DNA from: Rhizobium sp. RM
GTDB taxonomy: Bacteria; Pseudomonadota; Alphaproteobacteria; Rhizobiales; Rhizobiaceae
Assembly: GCF_013390595.1 (NCBI RefSeq)
Contig: NZ_JACAWV010000022.1
Span: 124,001 to 188,000, forward strand
Direction: 5' to 3'
DNA length: 64,000 nucleotides
Within the stretch, counting starts at the first letter, position 1, and the number at the start of each line of letters is the position of its first letter. The position numbers were made by a program, and so were the translations under genes. Positions 43,591 through 52,282 of the stretch are shown piece after piece. Below the pieces are notes generated by a model. It searched no databases. It had not been told where the DNA came from and saw only the letters and a program-made list of their open reading frames with translations.

Positions 43591-43897
43591 GAAAAATCTC
43601 CGGATTGATTTCAATTCCATGGTCAGGGTGCCAATTTAGCGTGGCGGAAAATAAAAGACCAATGGTCTCTAAATAAAATACCAGCGGACCTTTGTCAACG
43701 AGCCATCGAGAAAATGTCTCTGCTGCCACGCCAATCTCCCTCGACAACGCGGAAAATCACTTGAATCATTTCCCGAGAGAAAGAGGGTTGGGAGTGGTGG
43801 CGCGACATGTTGAAATTTCCAAAATGCACGCACTTTTACGGATCGTTTTAAGTGATCCGCAGGGGATGTTTCATAGCTTTGCTATGGGGAGGCCTGT
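43591..43897. other. Regulatory gap upstream of the SDR-TetR-SDR unit
   Basis: No gene is present. The gap contains the operator palindrome at 43656 and, at 43886-43892, the GGGGAGG ribosome-binding site of the small membrane gene. Confidence 0.5.
43656..43668 (-). promoter_or_regulatory. TetR-type operator AGACC-AAT-GGTCT
   Basis: A 5-bp inverted repeat around three bases lies in an AT-rich stretch 66 bases upstream of the SDR ATG. The shape resembles the operators of LmrA/YxaF-like and QacR-like TetR proteins. It probably controls the SDR-TetR-SDR unit. Confidence 0.6.
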
Positions 43898-44215
43898 ATG
43901 TCCTGGAGCCGAAAGATCACTGAGAATTTGCAGGCGGTCGCGCGCAACACCAACCGCACCCACGACCAATGGTCGAAATCGCCGTTGCGTGCGCTCTTCC
44001 GCGAGTTTTTCCGCGACTATATCAACCTGGCGTTTTTCAGCCGCATATCGATTTTGATGTATATGAGCATCGGCTTCTTCACGGGCGCGATTTTCGGACC
44101 ACTCGCGGGTTTTCCTGCCATCTATGCCTGTTTTGCCCTGACGTTCCTGGCTGTACTTGTCTGGGCCCTGATGCGCGTTGCCAAACGGTATGAGCGCCGT
44201 CACTACGGATCATGA
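43898..44215 (+). CDS. Small membrane protein with basic N-terminal helix
   Basis: 105 residues with GGGGAGG in front. Residues 1-45 are basic and amphipathic. Two membrane segments follow (residues 50-68 and 70-92) and the C-terminus is basic. It overlaps the next gene by ATGA (44212). The MSW start resembles the protein at 17441. Function unknown. Confidence 0.6.
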   Translation: MSWSRKITENLQAVARNTNRTHDQWSKSPLRALFREFFRDYINLAFFSRISILMYMSIGFFTGAIFGPLAGFPAIYACFALTFLAVLVWALMRVAKRYERRHYGS

Positions 44216-44550
44216 AAGAAGGCGGGATGAAGACGTTTCTGGGATTGCTGTTCGCCCTCTTGTGCATTGCTGCGGGAACAGTGTTTCGACCGTTCTGGCA
44301 ATCCGAATACGGCGCTCCGACCTTTATCCTGCTTGTCTGGCTGACGATGTCGGTGGCGATGGGATGGGGAGGAAAAGGCAAGCGCTACGCGCCATGGTTC
44401 GGCCTCGTCTGCGCAAGCCCGATCGCGCTCTCACTGGTCCTTGCACTTTACACCAACACGTTCATCGCCGCCGGAGTGCTGATCGCCATCGTCTACTTCG
44501 GACTGAAAACAAAATTCGTTGCCCGCAGGCTCGAAGAGCTCAAGCCATAA
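44212..44550 (+). CDS. Small four-helix membrane protein
   Basis: 112 residues, or about 107 from ATG 44227, which has AAGGCGGG upstream. There are four hydrophobic segments and a basic C-terminus. It is co-translated with the preceding small membrane protein. No family is recognised. The pair may form one complex. Confidence 0.6.
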   Translation: MKEGGMKTFLGLLFALLCIAAGTVFRPFWQSEYGAPTFILLVWLTMSVAMGWGGKGKRYAPWFGLVCASPIALSLVLALYTNTFIAAGVLIAIVYFGLKTKFVARRLEELKP

Positions 44551-44623
44551 GGGCGACGCCGCGTGACAACCAGCCTTGGGAGATCGTGACTTTCCGCCTC
44601 AAACGGTCAGGCGGGCGCCCACA

Positions 44624-44998
44624 TCATTTTGTCGGCTGGGACCGTGCGGTCAGTTTGTTTCCGTCGGGGTCGCGGAGATAGGCGACGAATGCGCCGTTTG
44701 GGCGTTCCGAGGGTGGGGTTTCGATTGATTTGCCGCCGTTGGCGGTGCCTGCGGCGTGCCATGCCAGAACATGGTCGGGGCTTTCGGCGGCAATGCCGAT
44801 TGTTCCGCCGTTGGCCGCAGTTGCCGGGTTGCCGTCGATCGGCGTGGTGACCATCAGGCGTCCGCCCTCATGGACGTAGATCAGCCTGCCGCGCGCATCC
44901 ATCTCGCCGGGCTTGCCGCCGAGTGCGGCGAAGGTGGCGTCGTAAAAGCGTCTGGCCTGCTCCAGATCGTTGCTGCCAATCATGATATGGGTGAACAT
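44624..44998 (-). CDS. Glyoxalase/bleomycin-resistance family protein
   Basis: 124 residues of the VOC fold. It starts FTHIMIGSNDLEQARRFYDATF, has GRLMVTTPIDGNPA, and ends with YLRDPDGNKLTA, where the metal-ligand Glu is not obvious. Members bind small molecules or catalyse Fe/Mg-dependent lyase chemistry. The substrate is not known. Confidence 0.82.
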   Translation of the reverse strand: MFTHIMIGSNDLEQARRFYDATFAALGGKPGEMDARGRLIYVHEGGRLMVTTPIDGNPATAANGGTIGIAAESPDHVLAWHAAGTANGGKSIETPPSERPNGAFVAYLRDPDGNKLTARSQPTK

Positions 44999-45082
44999 GC
45001 TTCATCTCCAGAGACCGAACCGGTTCCGGCCAGAGCGCCATTTTTTCAGAGCTTTTGCAAGGCCGCGCGACGAGGTTTCTGC

Positions 45083-45427
45083 TCAGATGCCCGTTTCCAT
45101 GCCATGAGCGGCGCGGGCCATTATGCATTCGGGATCTCCCGGCAGGCAGGCACGACAGACATCCGGGCGGACGTCATAGACCGTGCACGCGGTGCCCTTG
45201 CCTATTTCGCCTGACAGCGCCGTACACCGTTCGCCATCGCAACGCATGCCCCGCGCGTCGTCGGAGACGAACTTTGCCGGAATCCGGTCCAGCGCCTCAT
45301 CGCTTTCCATGGTGAAACGCGGCCATTCCGACGAATAGGAACAGCAGGCACCGCAGGTCTGACAGTCCCAGTCGACGCTGGTTTCAAGGTCGGAAAATTC
45401 CATGGCGTAGTCATAACCCTCAGGCAT
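45083..45427 (-). CDS. YkgJ family cysteine-cluster protein
   Basis: 114 residues. It carries the cysteine pattern DCQTCGACC, then MRCDGERCTAL, and VCRACLPGDPECI, which bind a metal or Fe-S cluster in YkgJ/YeiW proteins. The role is unknown. Start ATG 45427 or 45403. It lies in line with the glyoxalase gene. Confidence 0.8.
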   Translation of the reverse strand: MPEGYDYAMEFSDLETSVDWDCQTCGACCSYSSEWPRFTMESDEALDRIPAKFVSDDARGMRCDGERCTALSGEIGKGTACTVYDVRPDVCRACLPGDPECIMARAAHGMETGI

Positions 45428-45946
45428 TTCGGCGCTCCTTGCCCAATGGCTTCGTTCTCAACAGTCATCATTGTGATCCCCCACCCAGAAATAGTCATGC
45501 TGGAAATCCGCAAGTCGGCTTCTGGAACAGTCACGCTCTGCGGCATGCCGTCGGTGGGTCAGGCTGATACGCCGTAGACTGTCCTATAGATCACATGGAC
45601 GTTGGGAGGAAGGTCTTGTGCCGAAACGTGGCGGATGCCCGCATTTTCCACATTCCGGGAGAGGTTGACGGCTCAATCGCAAGCCGCGGCTCGCGCTACA
45701 TCATCGTGAATGTAATCAGGATCAATATCGTCAAAGCATCTGCTGATCCTAGAATTTGCTTCCCATACTGGAATGATCACGACGTGCAGTATTCCTGCCC
45801 ACACGCATCCCGTCAAAACGCACATGAAAACGATAAGAGTTCGATCCTTCATTGATTGCCAGTAATGCAGGAGTTTTCGTAATGTCTTCAGACATAAGGA
45901 TTGCGAAAAGTGTTGGATATGAGGCTTGCGACAATCCTCTCCACTG
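45428..45946. other. Intergenic region with one possible short gene
   Basis: Apart from the short frame 45673-45852 on the minus strand, no gene is supported. A plus frame at 45595-45855 overlaps it and has no ribosome-binding site. Confidence 0.4.
45673..45852 (-). CDS. Possible small membrane-anchored protein
   Basis: 59 codons from ATG 45852. The first 30 residues form one hydrophobic helix (IVFMCVLTGCVWAGILHVV), followed by an acidic tail with ISRCFDDIDPDYIHDDVA. There is no good ribosome-binding site. The clean TM-plus-acidic-tail structure is the main support. It could be a single-pass inner-membrane protein. Confidence 0.35.
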   Translation of the reverse strand: MKDRTLIVFMCVLTGCVWAGILHVVIIPVWEANSRISRCFDDIDPDYIHDDVARAAACD

Positions 45947-46966
45947 TCAATCGCGCCGTTTTTCAGTTCCCGCCCTGTCCGCCGTTTCCCGCATGAAGCG
46001 GGCTCGATATTCTACCGGGCTGATGCCGACTTTTTTTCGGAAGTGGTGGCGCAGGGTGTGGGAGCTTCCGAAGCCTGCCGTCATGGCCACGGCCTCCATT
46101 CTGGCGTTGCCCTGACAGAGCAGCCGTTTGGCTTCGTTGATGCGCTCATCCGCCAGCCAGTCTCCCGGCGTCTGGCCGGTGGCTTCTGAAAACCGGCGCA
46201 GAAAGGTGCGGGTGCTCATGCGGGTTGCCTCGGCCATCTGCTTGACGCTCCATTCCCGTGCCAGATCGGCGCGGATGCGGTCGAGAAGCGGGGCTATTTC
46301 CAGGCCTTCGCGGGCCGAGACGGGTCGTTCGAGGAACTGCGCCTGTCCGCCTGTGCGGTGCGCGGGCATGACAAGGCGTCGCGCCACGGAGTTGGCGGCC
46401 CCTGCCCCGAAATCCTGCCTGACGATCTCGATCAGAAGATCGATGCCCGCCGCACTGCCGGCGGAGGTGTAGATGCGATCATGGGCACGGTAGAGCGAGG
46501 CATCGTCGACCTCGATATCGGGATAAAGCTGGCGCAGCCTGTCGGCGTAACGCCAATGCGTTGTCGCGGTGCCGCCGGAGAGAAGACCGGTTGCGGCCAG
46601 CACGAAGGCGCCGGAGCAGATCGAGGCGATCCGTGCGCCACGGCTGTGCGCGGCCCGAAGCTGACGGCACAGTGTTTCCGGAACGGCAATGTCGGTGCCC
46701 TTCCAGCCGGGAACGACGATGATATCGGCCTGTTCGAGAATTTCAGGCCCGTGATCGGCAACAATCGAAAAACCGCCATGAGCGCGCATCGGCCCCTCAT
46801 CCACCGCGCAACTGGCAAAGCGATACCAGGTCTCGCCCATTTCGGGCCGTGACAGACCGAAGATTTCGGCAACGATGCCGAATTCGAAGGTGCAGAGGCC
46901 ATCGTAAAGAAGGCCGACAACGAGGGGTCCGGTGAGGTTTGGCATGATCTTTACGTATATTGTCAT
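45947..46966 (-). CDS. GlxA/FtrA-like AraC family regulator
   Basis: About 339 residues from ATG 46966 (ATG 46945 gives 332). The N-terminal half is a DJ-1/PfpI-like domain (VVGLLYDGLCTFEFGIVAEIFG and RIASICSGAFVLAATGLLSG, with the nucleophile-elbow Cys). The C-terminal half is an AraC DNA-binding domain (MAEATRMSTRTFLRRFSEATGQTPGDWL and AVAMTAGFGSSHTLRHHFRKKVGISPVEYR). The longer frame to 47281 is antisense to the rhodanese gene. The rhodanese gene is divergent and is its likely target. Confidence 0.88.
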   Translation of the reverse strand: MTIYVKIMPNLTGPLVVGLLYDGLCTFEFGIVAEIFGLSRPEMGETWYRFASCAVDEGPMRAHGGFSIVADHGPEILEQADIIVVPGWKGTDIAVPETLCRQLRAAHSRGARIASICSGAFVLAATGLLSGGTATTHWRYADRLRQLYPDIEVDDASLYRAHDRIYTSAGSAAGIDLLIEIVRQDFGAGAANSVARRLVMPAHRTGGQAQFLERPVSAREGLEIAPLLDRIRADLAREWSVKQMAEATRMSTRTFLRRFSEATGQTPGDWLADERINEAKRLLCQGNARMEAVAMTAGFGSSHTLRHHFRKKVGISPVEYRARFMRETADRAGTEKRRD

Positions 46967-47024
46967 TTGCGCCAATTGCAAGCACGGCTGCAAGGGATAG
47001 ACCGGAAGGGCTAAGGAGATCCCC

Positions 47025-47441
47025 ATGACCACAGCCGTAACCGCCGTTCCGCCTGCCCCAAGCGCACTGGCCCGCGAGCATTTTGCCGCCGAATTCACCT
47101 TCGAAACCGATTGCTGGGATGTGCACGACGCGCTCGAAAAGGGTGCGGATTTCGTGCTCATCGATGTGCGCAGCCCCGCCCTGTTCGCCAGAGGCCATGT
47201 GCCGGGCGCCATCAACCTGCCGCACGGCAAGATCGTCCGTTCGAAGATGAGCGAATGGCCGGAAGAAACTGTCTTCGTCACCTATTGCGCCGGCCCGCAT
47301 TGCAACGGCGCGGCCCGCGGCGCGCTGCGTCTTGCCGGGCTGGACCGCCCGGTCAAGATCATGGCTGGCGGCATCACCGGCTGGATCGATGAAGGGTTCA
47401 GGCTGGAAACGGCCGAAACTGCCGCCGCAACCGGTACCTGA
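47025..47441 (+). CDS. Rhodanese-like sulfurtransferase
   Basis: 138 residues with a single rhodanese domain. The substrate-side loop DVRSPALFARGHVPGAINLPHGKI is typical and the active loop is YCAGPHCNGAARGAL. It starts 58 bases from the AraC gene on the opposite strand and ends just before arsH, with which it is convergent. Its role may be sulfur transfer or detoxification. Confidence 0.85.
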   Translation: MTTAVTAVPPAPSALAREHFAAEFTFETDCWDVHDALEKGADFVLIDVRSPALFARGHVPGAINLPHGKIVRSKMSEWPEETVFVTYCAGPHCNGAARGALRLAGLDRPVKIMAGGITGWIDEGFRLETAETAAATGT

Positions 47442-47481
47442 TCCCTTGATCCCTTGCGGCCCAAGGCCATGATGCGGCCGG

Positions 47482-48192
47482 TCAGATCGATGTCAGAGAG
47501 ACCCGCTTTTCCAGTTCGGCCGCCTCTTCCTTCCGCTCGCTGTAGCGGTCGGTGAGGTAAGCCGATGCATCGCGCGTCAGAATGGTGAACTTGACCAGTT
47601 CCTCGCAGACATCGACGACGCGGTCGTAATAGGAAGATGGCTTCATCCGGCCATCCGCATCGAATTCCTGATACGCCCGGGCGACCGACGACTGGTTGGG
47701 GATGGTGATCATCCGCATCCAGCGGCCGAGGATACGCATCTGGTTGACCGCGTTGAACGACTGGCTGCCGCCGGAAACCTCCATCACCGCAAGGGTCTTG
47801 CCCTGCGTCGGGCGTACGGAGCCAACGGAAAGCGGTATCCAGTCGATCTGCGACTTCATGATCCCCGTCATCGCTCCGTGGCGCTCCGGGCTGATCCAGA
47901 CCTGCCCCTCCGACCATTGCGAGAGTTCCCGCAGCTCCTGCACCTTGGGGTGACTTGCGGGTTCTTCATCCGGAAGCGGCAGTCCCTTCGGGTCGAACAC
48001 CCTGATGTCGCACCCCATTTTCTCCAGCAGGCGTTTCACTTCAAAGGCAAGCAGGCGGCTATAGGACACCTCACGCAGCGATCCGTAAAGGATCAGGATG
48101 CGTGGCTTGTGGCGCGAGAATGCCGGGCGCAGGGCATCGTGATCGATCGCGTGAAGATGTTCGCTCGCAAGCGCCGGAAGATGATCAGACAA
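47482..48192 (-). CDS. arsH: ArsH NADPH-dependent FMN reductase/organoarsenical oxidase
   Basis: About 236 residues from TTG 48192, chosen because GAAGGAAA lies just upstream and the TTG overlaps the arsC stop. A frame further up to 48258 is possible. The flavodoxin-like fold is visible: [26 protein letters not shown] (FMN phosphate loop), [17 protein letters not shown], and [23 protein letters not shown]. ArsH oxidises trivalent organoarsenicals and reduces FMN. It is the last gene of the ars operon. Confidence 0.93.
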   Translation of the reverse strand: MSDHLPALASEHLHAIDHDALRPAFSRHKPRILILYGSLREVSYSRLLAFEVKRLLEKMGCDIRVFDPKGLPLPDEEPASHPKVQELRELSQWSEGQVWISPERHGAMTGIMKSQIDWIPLSVGSVRPTQGKTLAVMEVSGGSQSFNAVNQMRILGRWMRMITIPNQSSVARAYQEFDADGRMKPSSYYDRVVDVCEELVKFTILTRDASAYLTDRYSERKEEAAELEKRVSLTSI

Positions 48193-48610
48193 GGCGCTTT
48201 CCTTCGTCGTTGAGAAGCTGTTCGCCGTCCTCCTTGGTAAACGGCCGCTTGAAAGCATCGGCAGGAAGAATATCGAGAACGACTTCGGATGGACGGGATA
48301 ACCGCGTGCCCATCGGGGTCATGACAAACGGACGATTGATCAGGACCGGCGTTTCCAGCATCGCATCCAGCAACTGCGCGTCGCTCAGCTCCGGATTGTC
48401 CAGGCCGAGTTCCGCATAGGGTGTGCCCTTTTCGCGCATTGCCTGCCGTACCGTGAGACCGGCACTGGCAATCATCCGCACAAGCTGCTCGCGGCTCGGC
48501 GGGGTCTTCAGATATTCGATCACCGTCGGCTCGATGCCGGCGTGACGGATGAGTTCGAGCGTATTGCGCGACGTGCCGCAGGCCGGGTTATGATAGATCG
48601 TGACGTCCAC
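48185..48610 (-). CDS. arsC: Arsenate reductase, glutaredoxin-dependent type
   Basis: 141 residues. The active Cys is in [14 protein letters not shown] (Cys 11), and the downstream block [21 protein letters not shown] carries the conserved arginines. It uses glutathione/glutaredoxin to reduce arsenate to arsenite. It starts 2 bases after the acr3 stop and overlaps arsH. A second, unrelated arsenate reductase lies upstream in the same operon. Confidence 0.93.
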   Translation of the reverse strand: MDVTIYHNPACGTSRNTLELIRHAGIEPTVIEYLKTPPSREQLVRMIASAGLTVRQAMREKGTPYAELGLDNPELSDAQLLDAMLETPVLINRPFVMTPMGTRLSRPSEVVLDILPADAFKRPFTKEDGEQLLNDEGKRLV

Positions 48611-48612
48611 GT

Positions 48613-49680
48613 TCAGGTCCTTTCAGTGACGATGGTTCGGGAAACGGCGGGGGAAGCTTCGTACCAGTCCTTCGAGCGGTTCACGATCCAGACGACCGAG
48701 AGCATGACCGGAACCTCAATCAGCACGCCGACAACCGTTGCCAGCGCCGCGCCCGACTGAAACCCGAACAGACTGATGGCGGCGGCAACCGCCAGTTCGA
48801 AGAAATTGCTGGCGCCGATCAGTGCCGAAGGTCCGGCGATGCAATGGCGTTCGCCCGTGATCCGGTTCAGGAGATAGGCAAGACCGGAGTTGAGATAGAC
48901 CTGGATGAGGATTGGAACCGCGAGCAAAGCGATGATGCCCGGCTGCGCGATGATCTGCTCACCCTGGAATGCAAAGAGCAGCACCAGCGTCGCGAGCAAT
49001 GCCACAAGAGACATCGGCTGAAGTTTCGAAAGCAGGCTGTCGAGCGCGCCGGTCGTTCCATCCGCCGTCAGGTGGCGGCGCACGACCTGCGCAATGATGA
49101 CAGGCACGACGATGTAAAGCGCAACCGAAAGCAAAAGTGTCGCCCACGGCACGGTGATCGCCGAAAGACCAAGCAGAAGCCCGACGATCGGCGCGAAGGC
49201 AACGACCATGATCGCGTCGTTCAATGCGACCTGCGAAAGCGTGAACAGCGGTTCACCCCGCGTCAGATTGCTCCAGACGAAAACCATGGCGGTGCACGGC
49301 GCTGCCGCGAGAATGATCAGCCCTGCAATGTAGGAGTCTATCTGATCGGCAGGCAGATAGGGACGGAACAGCCAGCCGATGAAAAGCCAGCCGAGCAGCG
49401 CCATTGAAAACGGCTTCACGGCCCAGTTGATGAACAGGGTGACGCCAATTCCACGCCAGTACGACCCTACCTGCGTCAACGACCGGAAGTCGATCTTGAG
49501 CAGCATCGGGATAATCATCAGCCAGATCAGAATGGCGACAGGGATGTTGACGCTGGCAATCTCTGCCGCTGCGATGACGTGGAAGACGCCCGGCATGATA
49601 TGACCGAGTGCAATGCCAACGGCGATACAGAGGAAGACCCAGACGGTCAGGTAGCGTTCGAACGCGGACATATCACGCAT
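48613..49680 (-). CDS. acr3: ACR3-type arsenite exporter
   Basis: About 355 residues (ATG 49680 overlaps the arsC stop by 8 bases; ATG 49671 is an alternative). Ten predicted helices. LIILAAAPCTAMVFVWSNLTRG contains the conserved Cys of the family, and LFTLSQVALNDAIMVVAFAP and ALIGASNFFELAVA are further signatures. It extrudes arsenite produced by the two reductases. It is central in the operon. Confidence 0.95.
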   Translation of the reverse strand: MRDMSAFERYLTVWVFLCIAVGIALGHIMPGVFHVIAAAEIASVNIPVAILIWLMIIPMLLKIDFRSLTQVGSYWRGIGVTLFINWAVKPFSMALLGWLFIGWLFRPYLPADQIDSYIAGLIILAAAPCTAMVFVWSNLTRGEPLFTLSQVALNDAIMVVAFAPIVGLLLGLSAITVPWATLLLSVALYIVVPVIIAQVVRRHLTADGTTGALDSLLSKLQPMSLVALLATLVLLFAFQGEQIIAQPGIIALLAVPILIQVYLNSGLAYLLNRITGERHCIAGPSALIGASNFFELAVAAAISLFGFQSGAALATVVGVLIEVPVMLSVVWIVNRSKDWYEASPAVSRTIVTERT

Positions 49681-50200
49681 CCCCGGTGGATTTGACGGAG
49701 GCACCGTCAAGCGAACCGATCTGGCGAACATGCTGTTCGAGCGCCATGCGATCGATGGAGGCGATGGGCAGATTTATGAAGGCGGTGATACGGTTTTTGA
49801 GGAAGCGGGCTGCCTGTGCAAAAGCGCGCTGGACCTCGACCTCGGAGCCTTCCACCGCCGCCGGATCTTCGATACCCCAATGTGCGGTCATTGGATGACC
49901 GATCCAAACCGGACAGGCCTCACCGGCGGCGCTGTCGCAGACCGTGAAAATGAAATCCATCTCCGGGGCATCCAGCCCCGAGAACACGTCCCAGCTTTTC
50001 GATGAGAAACCAGTTGTGTCGTACCCAAGCGCGTTCAGTTCCTGAAGCGCGTGCGGGTTCACGCTGCCTTTGGGCTGGCTGCCGGCCGAATAGGCCCTGA
50101 AGCGTCCCGCCCCTTCCTTGTTGAGAATGGCTTCGGCGAGAATGGAGCGTGCGGAATTGCCCGTGCACAGGAAGAGCACGTTGTAGATCCTGTCTGTCAT
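49673..50200 (-). CDS. arsC: Arsenate reductase, low-molecular-weight phosphatase type
   Basis: 175 residues. The P-loop LFLCTGNSARSILAEA (C-x4-x-R-S) and VCDSAAGEACPVWIGHP are diagnostic of the thioredoxin- or glutaredoxin-coupled LMW-PTP-like ArsC. The length is slightly longer than usual because of the C-terminal extension from about 145. It lies 39 bases after arsR and overlaps acr3. Two ArsC types in one operon is a known rhizobial pattern. Confidence 0.93.
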   Translation of the reverse strand: MTDRIYNVLFLCTGNSARSILAEAILNKEGAGRFRAYSAGSQPKGSVNPHALQELNALGYDTTGFSSKSWDVFSGLDAPEMDFIFTVCDSAAGEACPVWIGHPMTAHWGIEDPAAVEGSEVEVQRAFAQAARFLKNRITAFINLPIASIDRMALEQHVRQIGSLDGASVKSTGDA

Positions 50201-50239
50201 GGTCGTGTGTCCGTGGTTACGCCGGAGCGTGATGGAGCG

Positions 50240-50605
50240 TCATGAGGGTTGTTGACGGTTGGCCGCACCCGGCGCGCAACAGGGCGTCAGCTCCGCGATC
50301 AGTGGCGCGCAGAGTTCGGTCGAACCGCCGCAGCAGTCCTTCAGCAGAAACAAAGTCAGATCACGCAGGCCATCGAGATCGGCCCGATAGATGATCGATC
50401 GGCTCTGGCGTTCGCTTTTCACCAGACCGGCACGCGACAAGGTGGCAAGATGCGCCGACATGGTGTTCTGCGGCACATCGAGAAGCCGGGCAAGCTCACC
50501 AGCCGGAACGCCCTCCGGCTCGTGCCGCACAAGCAGCCGGAACGTATCGAGCCTGGTGGTCTGGGCGAGCGCGGCAAGCGCCGCTATTGCTGTCACGTTT
50601 TCCAT
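50240..50605 (-). CDS. arsR: ArsR family arsenite-responsive repressor
   Basis: 121 residues. The winged HTH has VPAGELARLLDVPQNTMSAHLATLSRAGLVKSERQSRSIIYR. The metal site expected at the start of the recognition helix (ELCVCDL) is absent. Cysteines are instead near the C-terminus (KDCCGGSTELCAP and TPCCAPG), as in the variant ArsR proteins of Alphaproteobacteria. It heads the operon and overlaps its own operator. Confidence 0.9.
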   Translation of the reverse strand: MENVTAIAALAALAQTTRLDTFRLLVRHEPEGVPAGELARLLDVPQNTMSAHLATLSRAGLVKSERQSRSIIYRADLDGLRDLTLFLLKDCCGGSTELCAPLIAELTPCCAPGAANRQQPS

Positions 50606-50640
50606 ATATCCAGATTTATGGATATAATGTTCTTTGTCAA
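50606..50640 (-). promoter_or_regulatory. ars promoter and operator
   Basis: On the minus strand a perfect -35 TTGACA lies at 50640-50635. The inverted repeat ATATCCA-N6-TGGATAT at 50606-50625 lies between it and the arsR ATG at 50605 and covers the -10 region. This is consistent with autorepression by ArsR. The transcript leader must be very short. Confidence 0.65.
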
Positions 50641-50723
50641 TGGAAAATCTTTATTAGCGCGGGAGGCGGTGGAAAAATGCACCTACAATAGCCACGCGAC
50701 TAGCTACATTTTCCGCGCGACAT

Positions 50724-51500
50724 TCATAAGAGAGGGATAAGAACAAGATCAACCGGCCCAAATCCACGAAGCCAAAGTCGATTGAAATTTAAATGGCTCA
50801 AGTCGACCGCAAGCTCTGAAGTAAATGGAACTGCATAGGTCTCGGCATCAAAGCCCTTGAATCTTAAGCCTTTCGCCTTCATGGCCGAGAATACTCTGAT
50901 AGTTGCGGACACAAAAATGGGCATCAAATCCAAGTATACACGATCACTAGAATATCGATCCTGTAACGTTCTCTTACGTATAGTCGAGAGATTCAACTGC
51001 GCATTTATCAATTTTAAACGTTGCGCTGCTTTCGCGCTATTTACCGATTGATCGAGGTAAGGTGACTTCATTGAGGGATCTAATCGCGCTTCTATGTCAT
51101 CTAAACGGACATAGTGAGACATTGATATCCCGCCACCAGTAGCCATTTTGTGATCTGAGAGCAAAAAAGAAGCGCCCAGGGAACGCTCAATGTCTTTTTC
51201 AATGTGTAAACGTTGGTTTAGGCTGCGAAAAAGTGGGTGATTTCGGTGATGTATTGCGTTTCTAACGACAATCATCAATGTCGTATCAGCATGGTCAAAA
51301 TATTGGAATATATTTTTGGAGACATCGTATAACGTGTGAAATCCCTCCAGTTTCATTTCGAATGCTCGATCGACGTTGTTTATTGCTTCTTCAGCATCGA
51401 CCTTAAATATTTCTCGAAAACGTAAATTTGCCTCCACACATATTCGCATGCAGTTTGCCAAATTACTGATGGCATCTTCTACAATATTCATTTCGTTCAA
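50724..51500 (-). CDS. AT-rich hypothetical protein with HEPN-like motif
   Basis: 258 residues, AT-rich compared with both neighbours. Mostly helical. The segment VVRNAIHHRNHPLF contains an R-x4-H pattern typical of HEPN ribonuclease domains (here R-N-A-I-H-H), flanked by helices. No transmembrane segment and no partner antitoxin are seen. The whole family is not recognised. It is probably horizontally acquired. It could be an abortive-infection, HEPN or regulatory protein. Confidence 0.45.
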   Translation of the reverse strand: MNEMNIVEDAISNLANCMRICVEANLRFREIFKVDAEEAINNVDRAFEMKLEGFHTLYDVSKNIFQYFDHADTTLMIVVRNAIHHRNHPLFRSLNQRLHIEKDIERSLGASFLLSDHKMATGGGISMSHYVRLDDIEARLDPSMKSPYLDQSVNSAKAAQRLKLINAQLNLSTIRKRTLQDRYSSDRVYLDLMPIFVSATIRVFSAMKAKGLRFKGFDAETYAVPFTSELAVDLSHLNFNRLWLRGFGPVDLVLIPLL

Positions 51501-51638
51501 AGCTCGCCCCTAGCGCCATCGCAAAAGATTATTTTCGGACCACACGTATTACTTCAGATGACCCATCATCTAGCGGAAATCACCCAGTCTTCAACATTTT
51601 GAAAACTGTATTAAACTAGCACATATATACTCCAAAAG

Positions 51639-52202
51639 TCAGCGCGTCAGCGTCTCCACGATCCGGGCGATATCGGCGCGGTCGAGCAGTTTGGGATTGG
51701 TAGCGTTGTGGATGGTGATGCCTTCGATCATGGCGTCGAGCGCCCTCGCCTCTTCCGGCGAAAAATGCTGTTCCAGTGCACGGCGGCTGGCGGCCATCCA
51801 GTTCAGCATGATGGTTTTCAGAAGCGTCCGGCGTGAGGCATAGGCGTAGAGTTCGTAGATGACGATCATGTCGTCGGATTTGTCCGGCGCATCGTCGCAG
51901 AGATAGGAAACCAGCGCCTCGCGCGCCGCCTCGCGGTTTGCCGCAGCCGCCATGACGGCAAGGAAACGGCCGGAGACCTCCTCGGCCAGCTGCTCGAAGG
52001 CGGCGGCGATGATCTCGTCGAGACCTGAAAAATAATAGGTCAATGAACCGAGCGGCAGACCGGCGGTTTCCGCAATGCGCCGATGCGTGGTGTCGGCAAC
52101 GCCAAGCCGCGCAATGGTTTGGCGGGCTGCAGCGATGATTTTATCACGCCTTTCCGGGTCGTTGGCGGCCCGGCGGCTTCTGGGCGGGGAAACTTTGGTC
52201 AT
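51639..52202 (-). CDS. TetR family regulator of the divergent MFS gene
   Basis: 187 residues. The HTH is VADTTHRRIAETAGLPLGSLTYYFSGLDEIIAAAF (residues 34-68). The C-terminal domain contains LVSYLCDDAPDKSDDMIVIYELYAYASRRT. It is divergent from an MFS gene across an 80-base region containing a promoter and palindrome, so local repression is likely. Confidence 0.87.
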   Translation of the reverse strand: MTKVSPPRSRRAANDPERRDKIIAAARQTIARLGVADTTHRRIAETAGLPLGSLTYYFSGLDEIIAAAFEQLAEEVSGRFLAVMAAAANREAAREALVSYLCDDAPDKSDDMIVIYELYAYASRRTLLKTIMLNWMAASRRALEQHFSPEEARALDAMIEGITIHNATNPKLLDRADIARIVETLTR

Positions 52203-52223
52203 GATCGTCGCTTTTCAGGTAGA

Positions 52224-52252
52224 TTGACGTTGTGTACTATCGTACATATATC
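52224..52252 (+). promoter_or_regulatory. Sigma-70-type promoter with overlapping TetR operator
   Basis: TTGACG at 52224 and TATATC at 52247 are 17 bases apart. The palindrome TGTAC-TATC-GTACA (52233-52246) fills the spacer. TetR binding here would block polymerase. The MFS start codon is 31 bases downstream. Confidence 0.7.
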
Positions 52253-52282
52253 AACAATTCCTTTCCCAGACCAAGAGATACC

